Assembly: GCF_003058055.1 (NCBI RefSeq)
Contig: NZ_QBTZ01000001.1
Coordinates: 4,172,001 to 4,236,000, forward strand
Direction of reading: 5' to 3'
Length of the DNA: 64,000 nt
Source of the DNA: Acidovorax sp. 107
GTDB lineage: Bacteria > Pseudomonadota > Gammaproteobacteria > Burkholderiales > Burkholderiaceae_C
The stretch's first letter is position 1. Each line of letters begins with the position of its first letter. Made by a program: the position numbers and the translations under genes. Shown piece by piece: positions 56,209 through 64,000 of the stretch. Below the pieces are notes generated by a model. It was not told the origin of the DNA. It searched no databases and worked only from the letters and a program-made list of their open reading frames with translations.

Positions 56209-57534
56209 CTACAGCCCGTTGTTGTTCGCAGTCTTGCTTTGTGAGCGCAGGAACAGGCGCGAGACGGTCTGGGCCGTCTGGGCGCGCATCTCGGCGTCGC
56301 CCGCGCGCAGCTCGGCCAGGGTGCCGTGCAGCATCTTTTGTGTGAGGCCGCGCGACAGCGCTTCGAGCACCGCGTCCACGTCCTCGCCCTTGGCCAGCAG
56401 CTTCTTGGCGCGGGCGATTTCCAGCGCGCGCCACTCGTCGGTCTGGGCATTGAGCTGCTGGATCAGCGGCACCACGCCGCCGGCCTCGCCCAGTGGGCTG
56501 CGCAACTCCATCCAGTGCATGAAGCTCTGCACGCCCGCGTCGATGATGGCCTCGGCCTGGGCCACGGCGGCCTGGCGATTGGCCTGGGCCGTCTGCACCA
56601 CGGTGGCCAGGTCGTCCACGGTGTACAGGTACACGTCGCCCAGGGCTTTCACCTCGGGCTCGATGTCGCGCGGCACGGCCAAATCCACCATGAAGATGGG
56701 GCGGTGGCGGCGCTTCTTGAGCGCCCGCTCCACAGCACCCAGGCCGATGATGGGCAGGCTGCTCGCAGTGCAGCTGATCACGGCGTCGAACTCGTGCAGG
56801 CGCTCGGGCAGGTCGGCCAGACGCATCACCTCGCCGCCAAAGCGGGTGGCGAGCTTTTCGCCGCGCTCCAGCGTGCGGTTGGCAATGGCGATCTGCTTGG
56901 GGTTCTTGGCAGCAAAGTGCGTGGCGCACAGCTCGATCATCTCGCCCGCGCCGACGAACAGCACGCGGATCTTGGTGAGGTCTTCAAACAGCTGGCTGGC
57001 CAGGCGCACGGCCGCGGCGGCCATGCTGATGCTGTGCGCGCCGATCTCGGTGCTGGTGCGCACTTCCTTGGCCACGGCAAAGCTGCGCTGGAAAAGCTGG
57101 TTGAGCGTAGTACCCAGGGCGCCGGCGGTTTCGGCCGCGCGCACAGCGTCCTTCATCTGGCCCAGGATCTGGGCTTCGCCCAGCACCATCGAATCGAGCC
57201 CGCTGGCCACGCGGAACGCATGGCGCGCCACCAGGCTGTCTTCGAGGGTGTAGGAATGTGAGCGCAGCAGCGCGGGGCTCACGCCACCGCTTTGGGCCAG
57301 CCAGCCCAGCGTGTGATCCACGGCGGGCTGGTCGCCAGCGCAGTAAATTTCGGTGCGATTGCAGGTGGAGATAATGGCCGTTTCCACGCCCGGGTGGCGG
57401 CTGTTGGTGCCCAGCGACTGGCGCAAACCCTGCAACGTAGGGGCGATCTGGTCGAGCGCGAACGCAAACCTGCCGCGCAGATCGAGCGGCGCGGTGGTGT
57501 GGTTGATGCCGAGGGCCCAGACTGCCATAGTCAC
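56209..57534 (-). CDS. hemA: Glutamyl-tRNA reductase
   Basis: First committed enzyme of C5 heme synthesis (441 aa), reducing glutamyl-tRNA to glutamate-1-semialdehyde with NADPH. The nucleophile Cys is in [38 protein letters not shown] follows, then the Rossmann motif [18 protein letters not shown]. The [22 protein letters not shown] linker leads to the dimerisation helix. First gene of the hemA-prfA-prmC-grxD run, divergent from a small membrane protein gene. Confidence 0.96.
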   Translation of the reverse strand: MTMAVWALGINHTTAPLDLRGRFAFALDQIAPTLQGLRQSLGTNSRHPGVETAIISTCNRTEIYCAGDQPAVDHTLGWLAQSGGVSPALLRSHSYTLEDSLVARHAFRVASGLDSMVLGEAQILGQMKDAVRAAETAGALGTTLNQLFQRSFAVAKEVRTSTEIGAHSISMAAAAVRLASQLFEDLTKIRVLFVGAGEMIELCATHFAAKNPKQIAIANRTLERGEKLATRFGGEVMRLADLPERLHEFDAVISCTASSLPIIGLGAVERALKKRRHRPIFMVDLAVPRDIEPEVKALGDVYLYTVDDLATVVQTAQANRQAAVAQAEAIIDAGVQSFMHWMELRSPLGEAGGVVPLIQQLNAQTDEWRALEIARAKKLLAKGEDVDAVLEALSRGLTQKMLHGTLAELRAGDAEMRAQTAQTVSRLFLRSQSKTANNNGL

Positions 57535-57600
57535 GGATTATAAAATTGTTGGCCCGAACAGGCGGCGTTGCTTGTTCATGCCTTGATTTGGGTCAATTCC

Positions 57601-57879
57601 ATGGGTCCGCTGGACGTCATCAACCACCTTCTCAACTTTGTTGCGCCCGCTGCCGCCATGGCTCTGGTGCTGGTGCTTTCAGGCCGCCTCGTGGGCTCCC
57701 GAAGCGCCTCGCCGATGGCGGGTTGGCTGCGCTGGATGGTGTTGTTTGCCGTGGGGGTCGCGGTACTGGCTGGGGGGCTGGTGCTCTGGGGGCGTGACGG
57801 CAAGATGCTGACCTACGCCGCGCTGGTTGTGGCCTGCGCCACCTGCCAGTGGGTGCTGGTGCGGGGCTGGAAGGCTTGA
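57601..57879 (+). CDS. Small membrane protein of unknown function
   Basis: A 92-residue protein with three hydrophobic segments: VINHLLNFVAPAAAMALVLVLSG, MVLFAVGVAVLAGGLVLWG and MLTYAALVVACATCQWVLVRG, separated by short basic loops. No domain was recognised. ATG 57601 (MGPLDVINHL) is chosen; an in-frame ATG at 57568 adds 11 residues. It is divergent from hemA, and its TGA stop abuts MITE copy B, so the element may end the transcript. Confidence 0.65.
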   Translation: MGPLDVINHLLNFVAPAAAMALVLVLSGRLVGSRSASPMAGWLRWMVLFAVGVAVLAGGLVLWGRDGKMLTYAALVVACATCQWVLVRGWKA

Positions 57880-58040
57880 GGATGTCCTGCATGACTCCCT
57901 GCGGCCTGTGATAGCGCGGCCTCGGGCAGTCCGCTGCGTTGCTTTTTTTGCCAATAGCCGGGCTATTGGCAAAAAAAGGCGCCTTGCGGTCTCTCCCGAT
58001 CCGCGCTACCACCGACACGCGAGGGTTATGCAGGACATCC
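57880..58040. mobile_element. MITE-like element, copy B (about 161 bp, inverted repeat ends)
   Basis: It begins GGATGTCCTGCATGAC and ends GTTATGCAGGACATCC, the same ends as copy A at 19548. It is flanked by TTGA on both sides (57876-57879 and 58041-58044), a possible 4-base target duplication that includes the TGA stop of the upstream gene. It has a central GCCAATAGC-CGG-GCTATTGGC hairpin and no transposase frame. Confidence 0.8.
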
Positions 58041-58217
58041 TTGAAGCTTTCAGCAAGCCGTCACGTGTTTTGAGGGTTTGCGAGAGGGGATGTTGAGGGC
58101 TGTCGCGCCCTGGTGTCTGATAGCCTCTTTGCATCTTCCAACGCGGCTGCCACGGCCTGCGCCGACGGAAGCGGCAAGTACCCCACACACCCACAACCAA
58201 TGCTGGAGACAACCCCC

Positions 58218-59186
58218 ATGAAGCTGCTGCGTACCTGCGTCACCCTGGCCGCGGGCCTGGCCTTGTCTGCTACCGTGCTGGCGCAGGCGTTTCCGTCCAA
58301 GCCTGTTCGTATCGTGGTGGGCTTCCCGGCCGGTGGGCCTTTGGACCAGCATGCGCGTTTGCTGTCCGACAAGCTGCAGACCGTGCTGGGCCAGCCCGTG
58401 GTGATGGACTACAAGGCGGGTGCGGGCGGCACAGTGGGGGCTCAGGACGTGATGAAAGCGCCCCCGGACGGCCACACCATCATGCTGGCCAATACCGGGG
58501 TGATGGTGATCAACCCCGCGCTGTACAGCCGCCTGCCCTATGCCACCCTCAAGGACTTTGTGCCCGTGGCACGCACGGCCATGCAGCCGCTGGCCCTGCT
58601 GGTCAACACCAGCGTGCCCGCCAAGAACCTGCAGGAGTTCATGGCCTATGCCAAGTCGCGGCCGGGGCAGGTCAACTTTGGCTCGGCGGGCAATGGCGGC
58701 ATCAGCCATCTGGTGCCCGAGATGTTCAAGGCGGCCACGGGCCTGTTCATGGTGCACATCCCCTACCGGGGCAGCGCGCCCGCGTTCACCGACCTCATGG
58801 GCGGGCAGGTGCAGTTCATGGCCGAGAGCATTCCGCAGGCTGCTTCGTACCACAAGCAAGGCAAGGTGCGCGCCCTGGCCGTGACCAGCAGGGAGCGCAA
58901 CCCCGCGCTGCCCGAGGTGCCCACCGTGATCGAGAGCGGCATCAAGGGCTTTGAGGTGGTGGGTTTCTACGGCTTTCTGGCGCCCGCTGGTACGCCCAAG
59001 GACGTGGTCAACAAGCTCAGTGACGCCTTTGGCCAGGTGCTGCAGATGCCCGATGTGCGCAATCGCATGGTGAGCCAGGGGGCCGATCCGGCGTTTCTGG
59101 GCGCGGACGACTTTGCGAAGTTCCTGGCCTCAGAGATGCCCCGCTGGGCCGACGCCGTCAAGAAGTCCGGCGCGAAGCTGGATTGA
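58218..59186 (+). CDS. Bug-family tripartite tricarboxylate transporter binding protein
   Basis: Periplasmic solute-binding protein (322 aa) of the Bug family, abundant in Burkholderiales. After a Sec signal peptide (MKLLRTCVTLAAGLALSATVLAQA) come AFPSKPVRIVVGFPAGGPLDQHARLL, VVMDYKAGAGGTVGAQDVMKAPPDG, HIPYRGSAPAFTDLMGGQVQFM and SHL-type loops of the ligand site. No tctA/tctB membrane genes are beside it, so it is an orphan binding protein; the ligand cannot be predicted. The next gene is convergent ugpQ. Confidence 0.9.
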   Translation: MKLLRTCVTLAAGLALSATVLAQAFPSKPVRIVVGFPAGGPLDQHARLLSDKLQTVLGQPVVMDYKAGAGGTVGAQDVMKAPPDGHTIMLANTGVMVINPALYSRLPYATLKDFVPVARTAMQPLALLVNTSVPAKNLQEFMAYAKSRPGQVNFGSAGNGGISHLVPEMFKAATGLFMVHIPYRGSAPAFTDLMGGQVQFMAESIPQAASYHKQGKVRALAVTSRERNPALPEVPTVIESGIKGFEVVGFYGFLAPAGTPKDVVNKLSDAFGQVLQMPDVRNRMVSQGADPAFLGADDFAKFLASEMPRWADAVKKSGAKLD

Positions 59187-59258
59187 CCCCCTGAGGCGCT
59201 GAGCGCCTTCCTCTGGAAGGGACTTCACCCGCAGCCCGTACTGGGCTGTGGTTGAGCG
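59187..59258. repeat. Short palindromic repeat module between convergent genes
   Basis: It begins CCCCCTGAGGCGCTGAGCGC and contains two hairpins, AGGCGCT-G-AGCGCCT and CAGCCC-GTACT-GGGCTG. Similar sequence, inverted, is present at 62019-62082. It fills the gap between the Bug gene and ugpQ and may terminate both. Confidence 0.55.
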
Positions 59259-59259
59259 G

Positions 59260-60011
59260 TCAGAGTGCGGCTGGCGAAAACAGGTCCACCCGGTCGGTGA
59301 TGATGCCGTCCGTGCCCAGCGCGATGAGGCGCTGCGCTGCCCAGTCGTCATTCACCGTGTAGCTCAGCGTACGCATGCCCATGCCGTGCACTTGGGTCAC
59401 CAGGGCCTGGTCCCACAACGCGTGGTTGCACACGATGGCTACGCAGTCGAGCGCCTGGGCCTTGTCAAAACATCCGTCCCACAGCGCGTCGATCAGCAGC
59501 GCGCGGGGTATGTGGGGGGCGGTGGCCATGGCACCGGCCAGTGCCTCGGGCTTGAACGACGAAAACAGGGGCGGCACAGCTTGGCCTTGCCACAGCCGCG
59601 CGGCGTATTCACCCACCACGCGACCGGTCACTTCTTCCTGCCCCGGCGTGGGCTTGATCTCGATGTTCAGGAAAAAACCGTTGGCGATGCAGTAGCGCGC
59701 CAGGTTCTCCATGGTGGGCAGGGGCTCGCCTGCGTAGCTGCGCGAGTGCCAGCCACCCGCATCCAGCTGAGCGAGCTGGGTCCAGGGCAGGTCGCCGCCT
59801 GTGCCACGGCCGTTGGTCGTGCGCTCCAGCGTAGCGTCGTGCATCAGAAACGGCACGCCGTCGGCACTCAGTTTGGCGTCGCACTCGAACATGCGGTAGC
59901 CGTACTGGGCGCCCAGCCGGAACGCGGCCAGCGTGTTCTCGGGGGCCAGCTTGCCTGCGCCACGGTGGGCGACCCAGCGGGGGTAGGGCCAGGGGGCGAG
60001 CAGGGCGGCAC

Positions 60012-60015
<4 letters not shown>
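59260..60015 (-). CDS. ugpQ: Glycerophosphodiester phosphodiesterase
   Basis: Hydrolyses glycerophosphodiesters to glycerol-3-phosphate and an alcohol (251 aa). The catalytic region is [25 protein letters not shown] with the conserved HRG and PENT, and [32 protein letters not shown] provides metal and second catalytic residues. No signal peptide is seen, so it is a cytosolic UgpQ-type enzyme acting on substrates imported by UgpBAEC. Its start overlaps ugpC by 4 bases. Confidence 0.93.
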
Positions 60016-61022
<1,007 letters not shown>

Positions 61023-61024
61023 AT

Positions 61025-61080
61025 TTGCAATGAATTTGATAGCTACAGAGGCTTATTGAGAAAGCACTTGCAGGGGTTTT
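61025..61080 (+). repeat. Dispersed intergenic hairpin repeat, copy 11
   Basis: TTGCAATGAATTTGATAGCT, then ACAGAGGCTTATTGAGAAAGCACTTGCAGG. The most diverged copy; the left core is clear but the right arm is weak. It lies between ugpE and ugpC. Confidence 0.6.
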
Positions 61081-61084
61081 TGTC

Positions 61085-61936
61085 TTATTTTTCGGTATCC
61101 ACCAGGCCCTTGACGAACCAGCGCTGCATGACCACCACCACGAAGGCTGGGGGCAGCATGGCCAGCAGGGCCGTGGCCATCACGATGTTCCACTCGTTGC
61201 CTGCATCGCCGCCGGCCAGCATGCGCTTGATGCCGATCACCACGGGGTACATGTCTTCGGACGTGGTCACCAGCAGGGGCCAGAGGTACTGGTTCCAGCC
61301 GTAGATGAACTGGATCACGAACAGCGCGGCAATCGAGGTGCGCGACAGCGGCACCAGGATGTCCTTGAAGAAGCGCATCGGGCCGGCGCCGTCCACGCGC
61401 GCCGCTTCCACCAGCTCGTCGGGCACCGTGAGGAAGAACTGCCGGAACAGGAAGGTGGCGGTGGCCGAGGCGATCAGTGGCACCGTCAAGCCCGCGTAGG
61501 TGTTGAGCATGCCCAGGTTGGAGACGACCTGATAGGTAGGCCCGATGCGCACTTCCACGGGCAGCATCAGCGTGATGAAGATCAGCCAGAAGCAGATGCC
61601 CTTGAAGGGGAAGCGGAAGTACACGATAGCGAACGCCGACAGCAGCGAGATGGCGATCTTGCCCACGGTGATCACGATGGCGGTGACGAAGCTCACCCAC
61701 ATCATGCGCGCCACGGGGGCGGTGGAGCCCGCACCCGCGCCGCCGCCAAACAGCGCGTCGTGGTAGGTCTGCCAGAAGTTGCTGCCGGGCACCATGGGCA
61801 TGGGCACCTGCACGATGTCCTGCGCCGTGTGGGTGGAGGCCACAAAGGCCAGGTACAGCGGAAAGCCGACGATGATCACGCCCAGCACCATGATGAGGTG
61901 CGAGAACGCGGTGAGGTAAGGACTACGTTCAACCAT
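61085..61936 (-). CDS. ugpE: sn-Glycerol-3-phosphate ABC transporter permease UgpE
   Basis: Inner-membrane permease (283 aa), partner of UgpA. It has six hydrophobic segments. The EAA loop is [32 protein letters not shown]. The [30 protein letters not shown] segment is typical of UgpE. The start is the complement of 61934-61936 (MVERSPYL). Downstream ugpC follows after 62 bases that hold a dispersed repeat. Confidence 0.93.
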   Translation of the reverse strand: MVERSPYLTAFSHLIMVLGVIIVGFPLYLAFVASTHTAQDIVQVPMPMVPGSNFWQTYHDALFGGGAGAGSTAPVARMMWVSFVTAIVITVGKIAISLLSAFAIVYFRFPFKGICFWLIFITLMLPVEVRIGPTYQVVSNLGMLNTYAGLTVPLIASATATFLFRQFFLTVPDELVEAARVDGAGPMRFFKDILVPLSRTSIAALFVIQFIYGWNQYLWPLLVTTSEDMYPVVIGIKRMLAGGDAGNEWNIVMATALLAMLPPAFVVVVMQRWFVKGLVDTEK

Positions 61937-62018
61937 TGGAATCTTTCAGGATCGAAGCATGGCCCGCAGCGCCCGCAAAGGGCACGATGCAGGCGAGGGC
62001 CGCCGAGCAAGAGCCGCC

Positions 62019-62082
62019 CCGCAGTGAGGGCGGCGTCCCCCTGGAGGGGGAAGGCGCGAAGCGACTCAGGGGGGGCTTCATA
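62019..62082 (-). repeat. GC-rich palindromic repeat in the ugpA-ugpE gap
   Basis: On the minus strand it reads CCCCCCTGAGTCGCTTCGCG then CCTTCCCCCTCCAGGGGGAC. It holds the hairpin CCCCCT-CC-AGGGGG and shares its first module with 59187. It fills half of the 147-base gap between ugpA and ugpE and could reduce ugpE expression or stabilise mRNA. Confidence 0.55.
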
Positions 62083-62083
62083 T

Positions 62084-62965
62084 TCAGTACTGCACTTTCT
62101 TCTCGACGTAGCGGAATTGGATGACCGTGAGCACAACCACGATGGCCATCAGCACCACCGACTGCGCCGCCGAGCCGCCCATGTCCATGGCCTTGAAACC
62201 ATCGTGGTAGACCTTGTAGACCAGGATGGAGGTGTCGCGTCCCGGGCCGCCCTGCGTGGTCGAGTCCACGATGGCAAAGGTGTCGAAGAACGCGTACACG
62301 ACGTTGATCACCAGCAGGAAGAACGTGGTGGGCGACAGCAGCGGAAACTGGATGCTCCAGAACCGGCGCCAGGGGCCGGCGCCGTCGATAGCGGCGGCTT
62401 CGATCAGCGACTTGGGGATGGACTGCAACCCTGCCAGGAAGAACAGGAAGTTGTAGGAAATCTGCTTCCACACCGCTGCAATCACGATCAGTGCCATGGC
62501 GTGGTCGGAGTTGAGCATGTGGTTCCAGTCAAAGCCCGACTGGCGCAGCATGTAGGCTACCACCCCCAGCGAGGGCGAGAACATGAACATCCACAGCACG
62601 CCTGCCACCGCAGGGGCCACGGCGTAAGGCAGCAGCAGGGCAGTCTTGTAAACGATGGCGCCCTTGACGATGCGGTCGGCAAAGATTGCAAGGATGAGCG
62701 ACAGGCCAATGCCCACCACCGCCACCAGGATCGAGAAGAAAGCCGTGGTCTTGAAGGACGCCAGGTAGCCCGGGTCTTCAAACAGGGCCTTGAAGTTGTC
62801 CAGCCCCACCCATTCGGTGGACATGCCAAAGCTGTCCTGCATCTGGAACGACTGCACCAGGGCTTGGCCTGCGGGCCAGAAGAAGAACACGCTGATGATG
62901 ACCAGCTGAGGCGCCAGAAGCACCCAGGGCAGCCATGCGGAGCGGAAAAGTACGCGTTTTTCCAT
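62084..62965 (-). CDS. ugpA: sn-Glycerol-3-phosphate ABC transporter permease UgpA
   Basis: Inner-membrane permease (293 aa) of the Ugp importer. Six hydrophobic segments, the periplasmic loop MQDSFGMSTEWVGLDNFKALFEDPGYLAS and the EAA loop SIPKSLIEAAAIDGAGPWRRFWSIQFPLLSPTT are visible. It starts MEKRVLFRSAWLPWVLLAPQL. Upstream, the gap to ugpB contains a strong hairpin. Confidence 0.93.
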   Translation of the reverse strand: MEKRVLFRSAWLPWVLLAPQLVIISVFFFWPAGQALVQSFQMQDSFGMSTEWVGLDNFKALFEDPGYLASFKTTAFFSILVAVVGIGLSLILAIFADRIVKGAIVYKTALLLPYAVAPAVAGVLWMFMFSPSLGVVAYMLRQSGFDWNHMLNSDHAMALIVIAAVWKQISYNFLFFLAGLQSIPKSLIEAAAIDGAGPWRRFWSIQFPLLSPTTFFLLVINVVYAFFDTFAIVDSTTQGGPGRDTSILVYKVYHDGFKAMDMGGSAAQSVVLMAIVVVLTVIQFRYVEKKVQY

Positions 62966-62982
62966 GACGAAACTCTCAAAAA

Positions 62983-63031
62983 GAAAACCCCACCGCCCCG
63001 TGAACCAAGATGGTTGACGGGGCGGCGGGCT
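62983..63031 (-). terminator. Intercistronic hairpin (attenuating terminator) between ugpB and ugpA
   Basis: On the minus strand the left arm CCGCCCCGT and right arm ACGGGGCGG form a perfect 9 bp stem with an inner AACCA/TGGTT extension, followed by GGTTTTCTTTTTG. It lies 54 bases beyond the ugpB stop and would let more ugpB than ugpA message accumulate. Confidence 0.75.
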
Positions 63032-63084
63032 TTCGATGCAACCCGCCAGGTGGCGGGCGGCATCGACAGATGGTGGGACCGTAC

Positions 63085-64000
63085 TTACTTGTTGGCGCGT
63101 GCGAAGCGGGCCAGTTGTTCGTTGCCACGGGTCACAGCGGTGTCCAGGGCTTCCTTGGGCGACTTCTTGCCCGACCAGATCTGTTCGGTTTCCTCGTCGA
63201 TGATCGTGCGGATCTGCACGAAGTTGCCCAGGCGGATACCGCGCGACTTGTCGGTGGCCTTGCGGATCATCTGCGTCACGGCCACGTCGGTGCCGGGGTT
63301 CTTGTCATAGAAGCCCGATGCTTCGGTCAGCTTGTACGCGCCCATGGTCACTGGCAGATAGCCGGTGCGCTGGTGGCTGGCGGCCTGCACCTTGGTGTCG
63401 TTCAGGAAGTTCAGGAAGCTGGCCACGCCCTTGTATTCCTCCGTCTTCTTGCCGGCCATCACCCACAGGCTGGCACCGCCGATGGCGGTGTTCTGTGGGG
63501 CGCCCTTCACATCGGGGTAGTAGGGCAGGGTGGAGATGCCGTAGGCAAACTTGGCTTCCTTGGCCACGCGGGCATACAGACCCGACGAGCCGGTGATCAT
63601 GGCGCACTCACCCGAGGGGAAGGACGCATCGGCCGTGTTGTTGCGGCCCTTGTAGACGAAGCTGCCTTCCTTGGAGGCCTTGGCCAGGTTCTCGAAGTGG
63701 CGCACGTGCAGCGGGGTGTTGATCTGCAGCTGGGCGTCGTTGCCGTCAAAGCCGTTGTTCTTGGAAGCGAACAGGGTGTTGTGCCACAGCGAGAAGCTTT
63801 CCAGCTGCGTCCAGCTCACCCAACTGGTGGTGAACGGGCAACTATGGCCGCTGGCCTTGAGCTTGGAGGCGGCAGCGAACACTTCGGGCCAGGTCTTGGG
63901 CGGCTTGTCGGCGTCCAGGCCGGCCTTCTTGAAGGCGTCCTTGTTGTAATAGAAGATGGTGGTGGAACTGTTGAGCGGGTAGCTCAGCATCTGGCCGTTG
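63085..64000 (-). CDS. ugpB: sn-Glycerol-3-phosphate-binding periplasmic protein, C-terminal part
   Basis: The last 304 or so codons of the periplasmic receptor of the Ugp importer, cut at the window end. Visible blocks are NSSTTIFYYNKDAFKKAGLDADKPPKTWPEVFAAASKLKASGHSCPFTTSWVSWTQLESFSLWHN, which is the UgpB ligand-cleft region, the ECAMITGSSGLYARVA loop, and GGASLWVMAGKKTEEYKGVASFLNFL. The end KSPKEALDTAVTRGNEQLARF is typical of solute-binding proteins. The signal peptide is outside the window. It is the first gene of ugpBAECQ. Confidence 0.93.
   Translation of the reverse strand, partial: NGQMLSYPLNSSTTIFYYNKDAFKKAGLDADKPPKTWPEVFAAASKLKASGHSCPFTTSWVSWTQLESFSLWHNTLFASKNNGFDGNDAQLQINTPLHVRHFENLAKASKEGSFVYKGRNNTADASFPSGECAMITGSSGLYARVAKEAKFAYGISTLPYYPDVKGAPQNTAIGGASLWVMAGKKTEEYKGVASFLNFLNDTKVQAASHQRTGYLPVTMGAYKLTEASGFYDKNPGTDVAVTQMIRKATDKSRGIRLGNFVQIRTIIDEETEQIWSGKKSPKEALDTAVTRGNEQLARFARANK

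Overview
This 64 kb window is GC-rich, gene-dense chromosomal DNA. Protein sequences, gene orders and intergenic repeats suggest a betaproteobacterium of the Burkholderiales, most like the Comamonadaceae (Acidovorax group). That placement is inference from gene content and recollection, since no search was run. There are no rRNA genes, CRISPR arrays, prophage genes or intact transposase genes. Two tRNA genes are present (Thr-TGT and Pro-CGG).

Layout. 1-429 is the end of gltD. 844-4843 is a complete mlaFEDACB operon for retrograde phospholipid transport, with mlaA inside the operon. It is followed by a two-gene ABC exporter, a BolA-like gene and murA (4973-8283). murA overlaps hisG, which opens a histidine operon (hisG, hisD, then hisC, hisB, hisH, hisA, hisF, hisI, hisE; 8280-18134). 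This operon is split between hisD and hisC by a 2.8 kb accessory block: a DUF2917 gene, a divergent MocR-type regulator and a PIN-domain toxin-antitoxin pair. Next come a small membrane protein, a patatin-like lipase, a HIT protein and tatABC (18131-21857), then a DegS/DegQ-like protease, a Nif3-like protein, pdxA and mscL. petABC (cytochrome bc1) and sspAB follow at 26193-30298. tRNA-Thr, a DUF721/DciA-like gene, an M23 peptidase and secA occupy 30348-34676. argJ, a DUF815 ATPase, a MutT-like Nudix gene, yacG, zapD, coaE and pilDCB fill 34773-43140, the last six on the minus strand. After tRNA-Pro and a polyprenyl diphosphate synthase come rplU-rpmA-obgE-proB, rppH, proS and a lytic transglycosylase. 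A CNNM/CBS membrane protein and a Lon-like AAA+ ATPase follow, then hemA-prfA-prmC-grxD on the minus strand. The window ends with an orphan Bug-type binding protein and a minus-strand ugpB-A-E-C-Q operon for glycerol-3-phosphate and glycerophosphodiester use, with ugpB cut by the window end.

How the genes work together. Most of the window is housekeeping: envelope lipid homeostasis and peptidoglycan precursor synthesis (Mla, MurA), histidine synthesis, Tat and Sec export, the bc1 complex, pilus assembly ATPase, platform and peptidase, the ribosomal L21/L27/Obg module, and the heme/translation-termination module.

The unusual material lies mostly between the genes. (1) A dispersed hairpin-forming repeat with a TAGCTGCTGGCGCAT-like core occurs at least 11 times, including inside operons. 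(2) A pair of about 161 bp MITE-like elements with terminal inverted repeats each abuts a stop codon. (3) Four CAGTACAG/CTGTACTG boxes lie at 25-26 bp steps in front of the MocR gene. (4) Twin palindromes with a probably leaderless start precede the toxin-antitoxin pair. (5) A 26 bp palindrome resembling AcrR/TtgR operators lies in front of the mla operon. (6) Hairpin or repeat sequences occupy the ugpB-ugpA, ugpA-ugpE and ugpE-ugpC junctions of the ugp operon.
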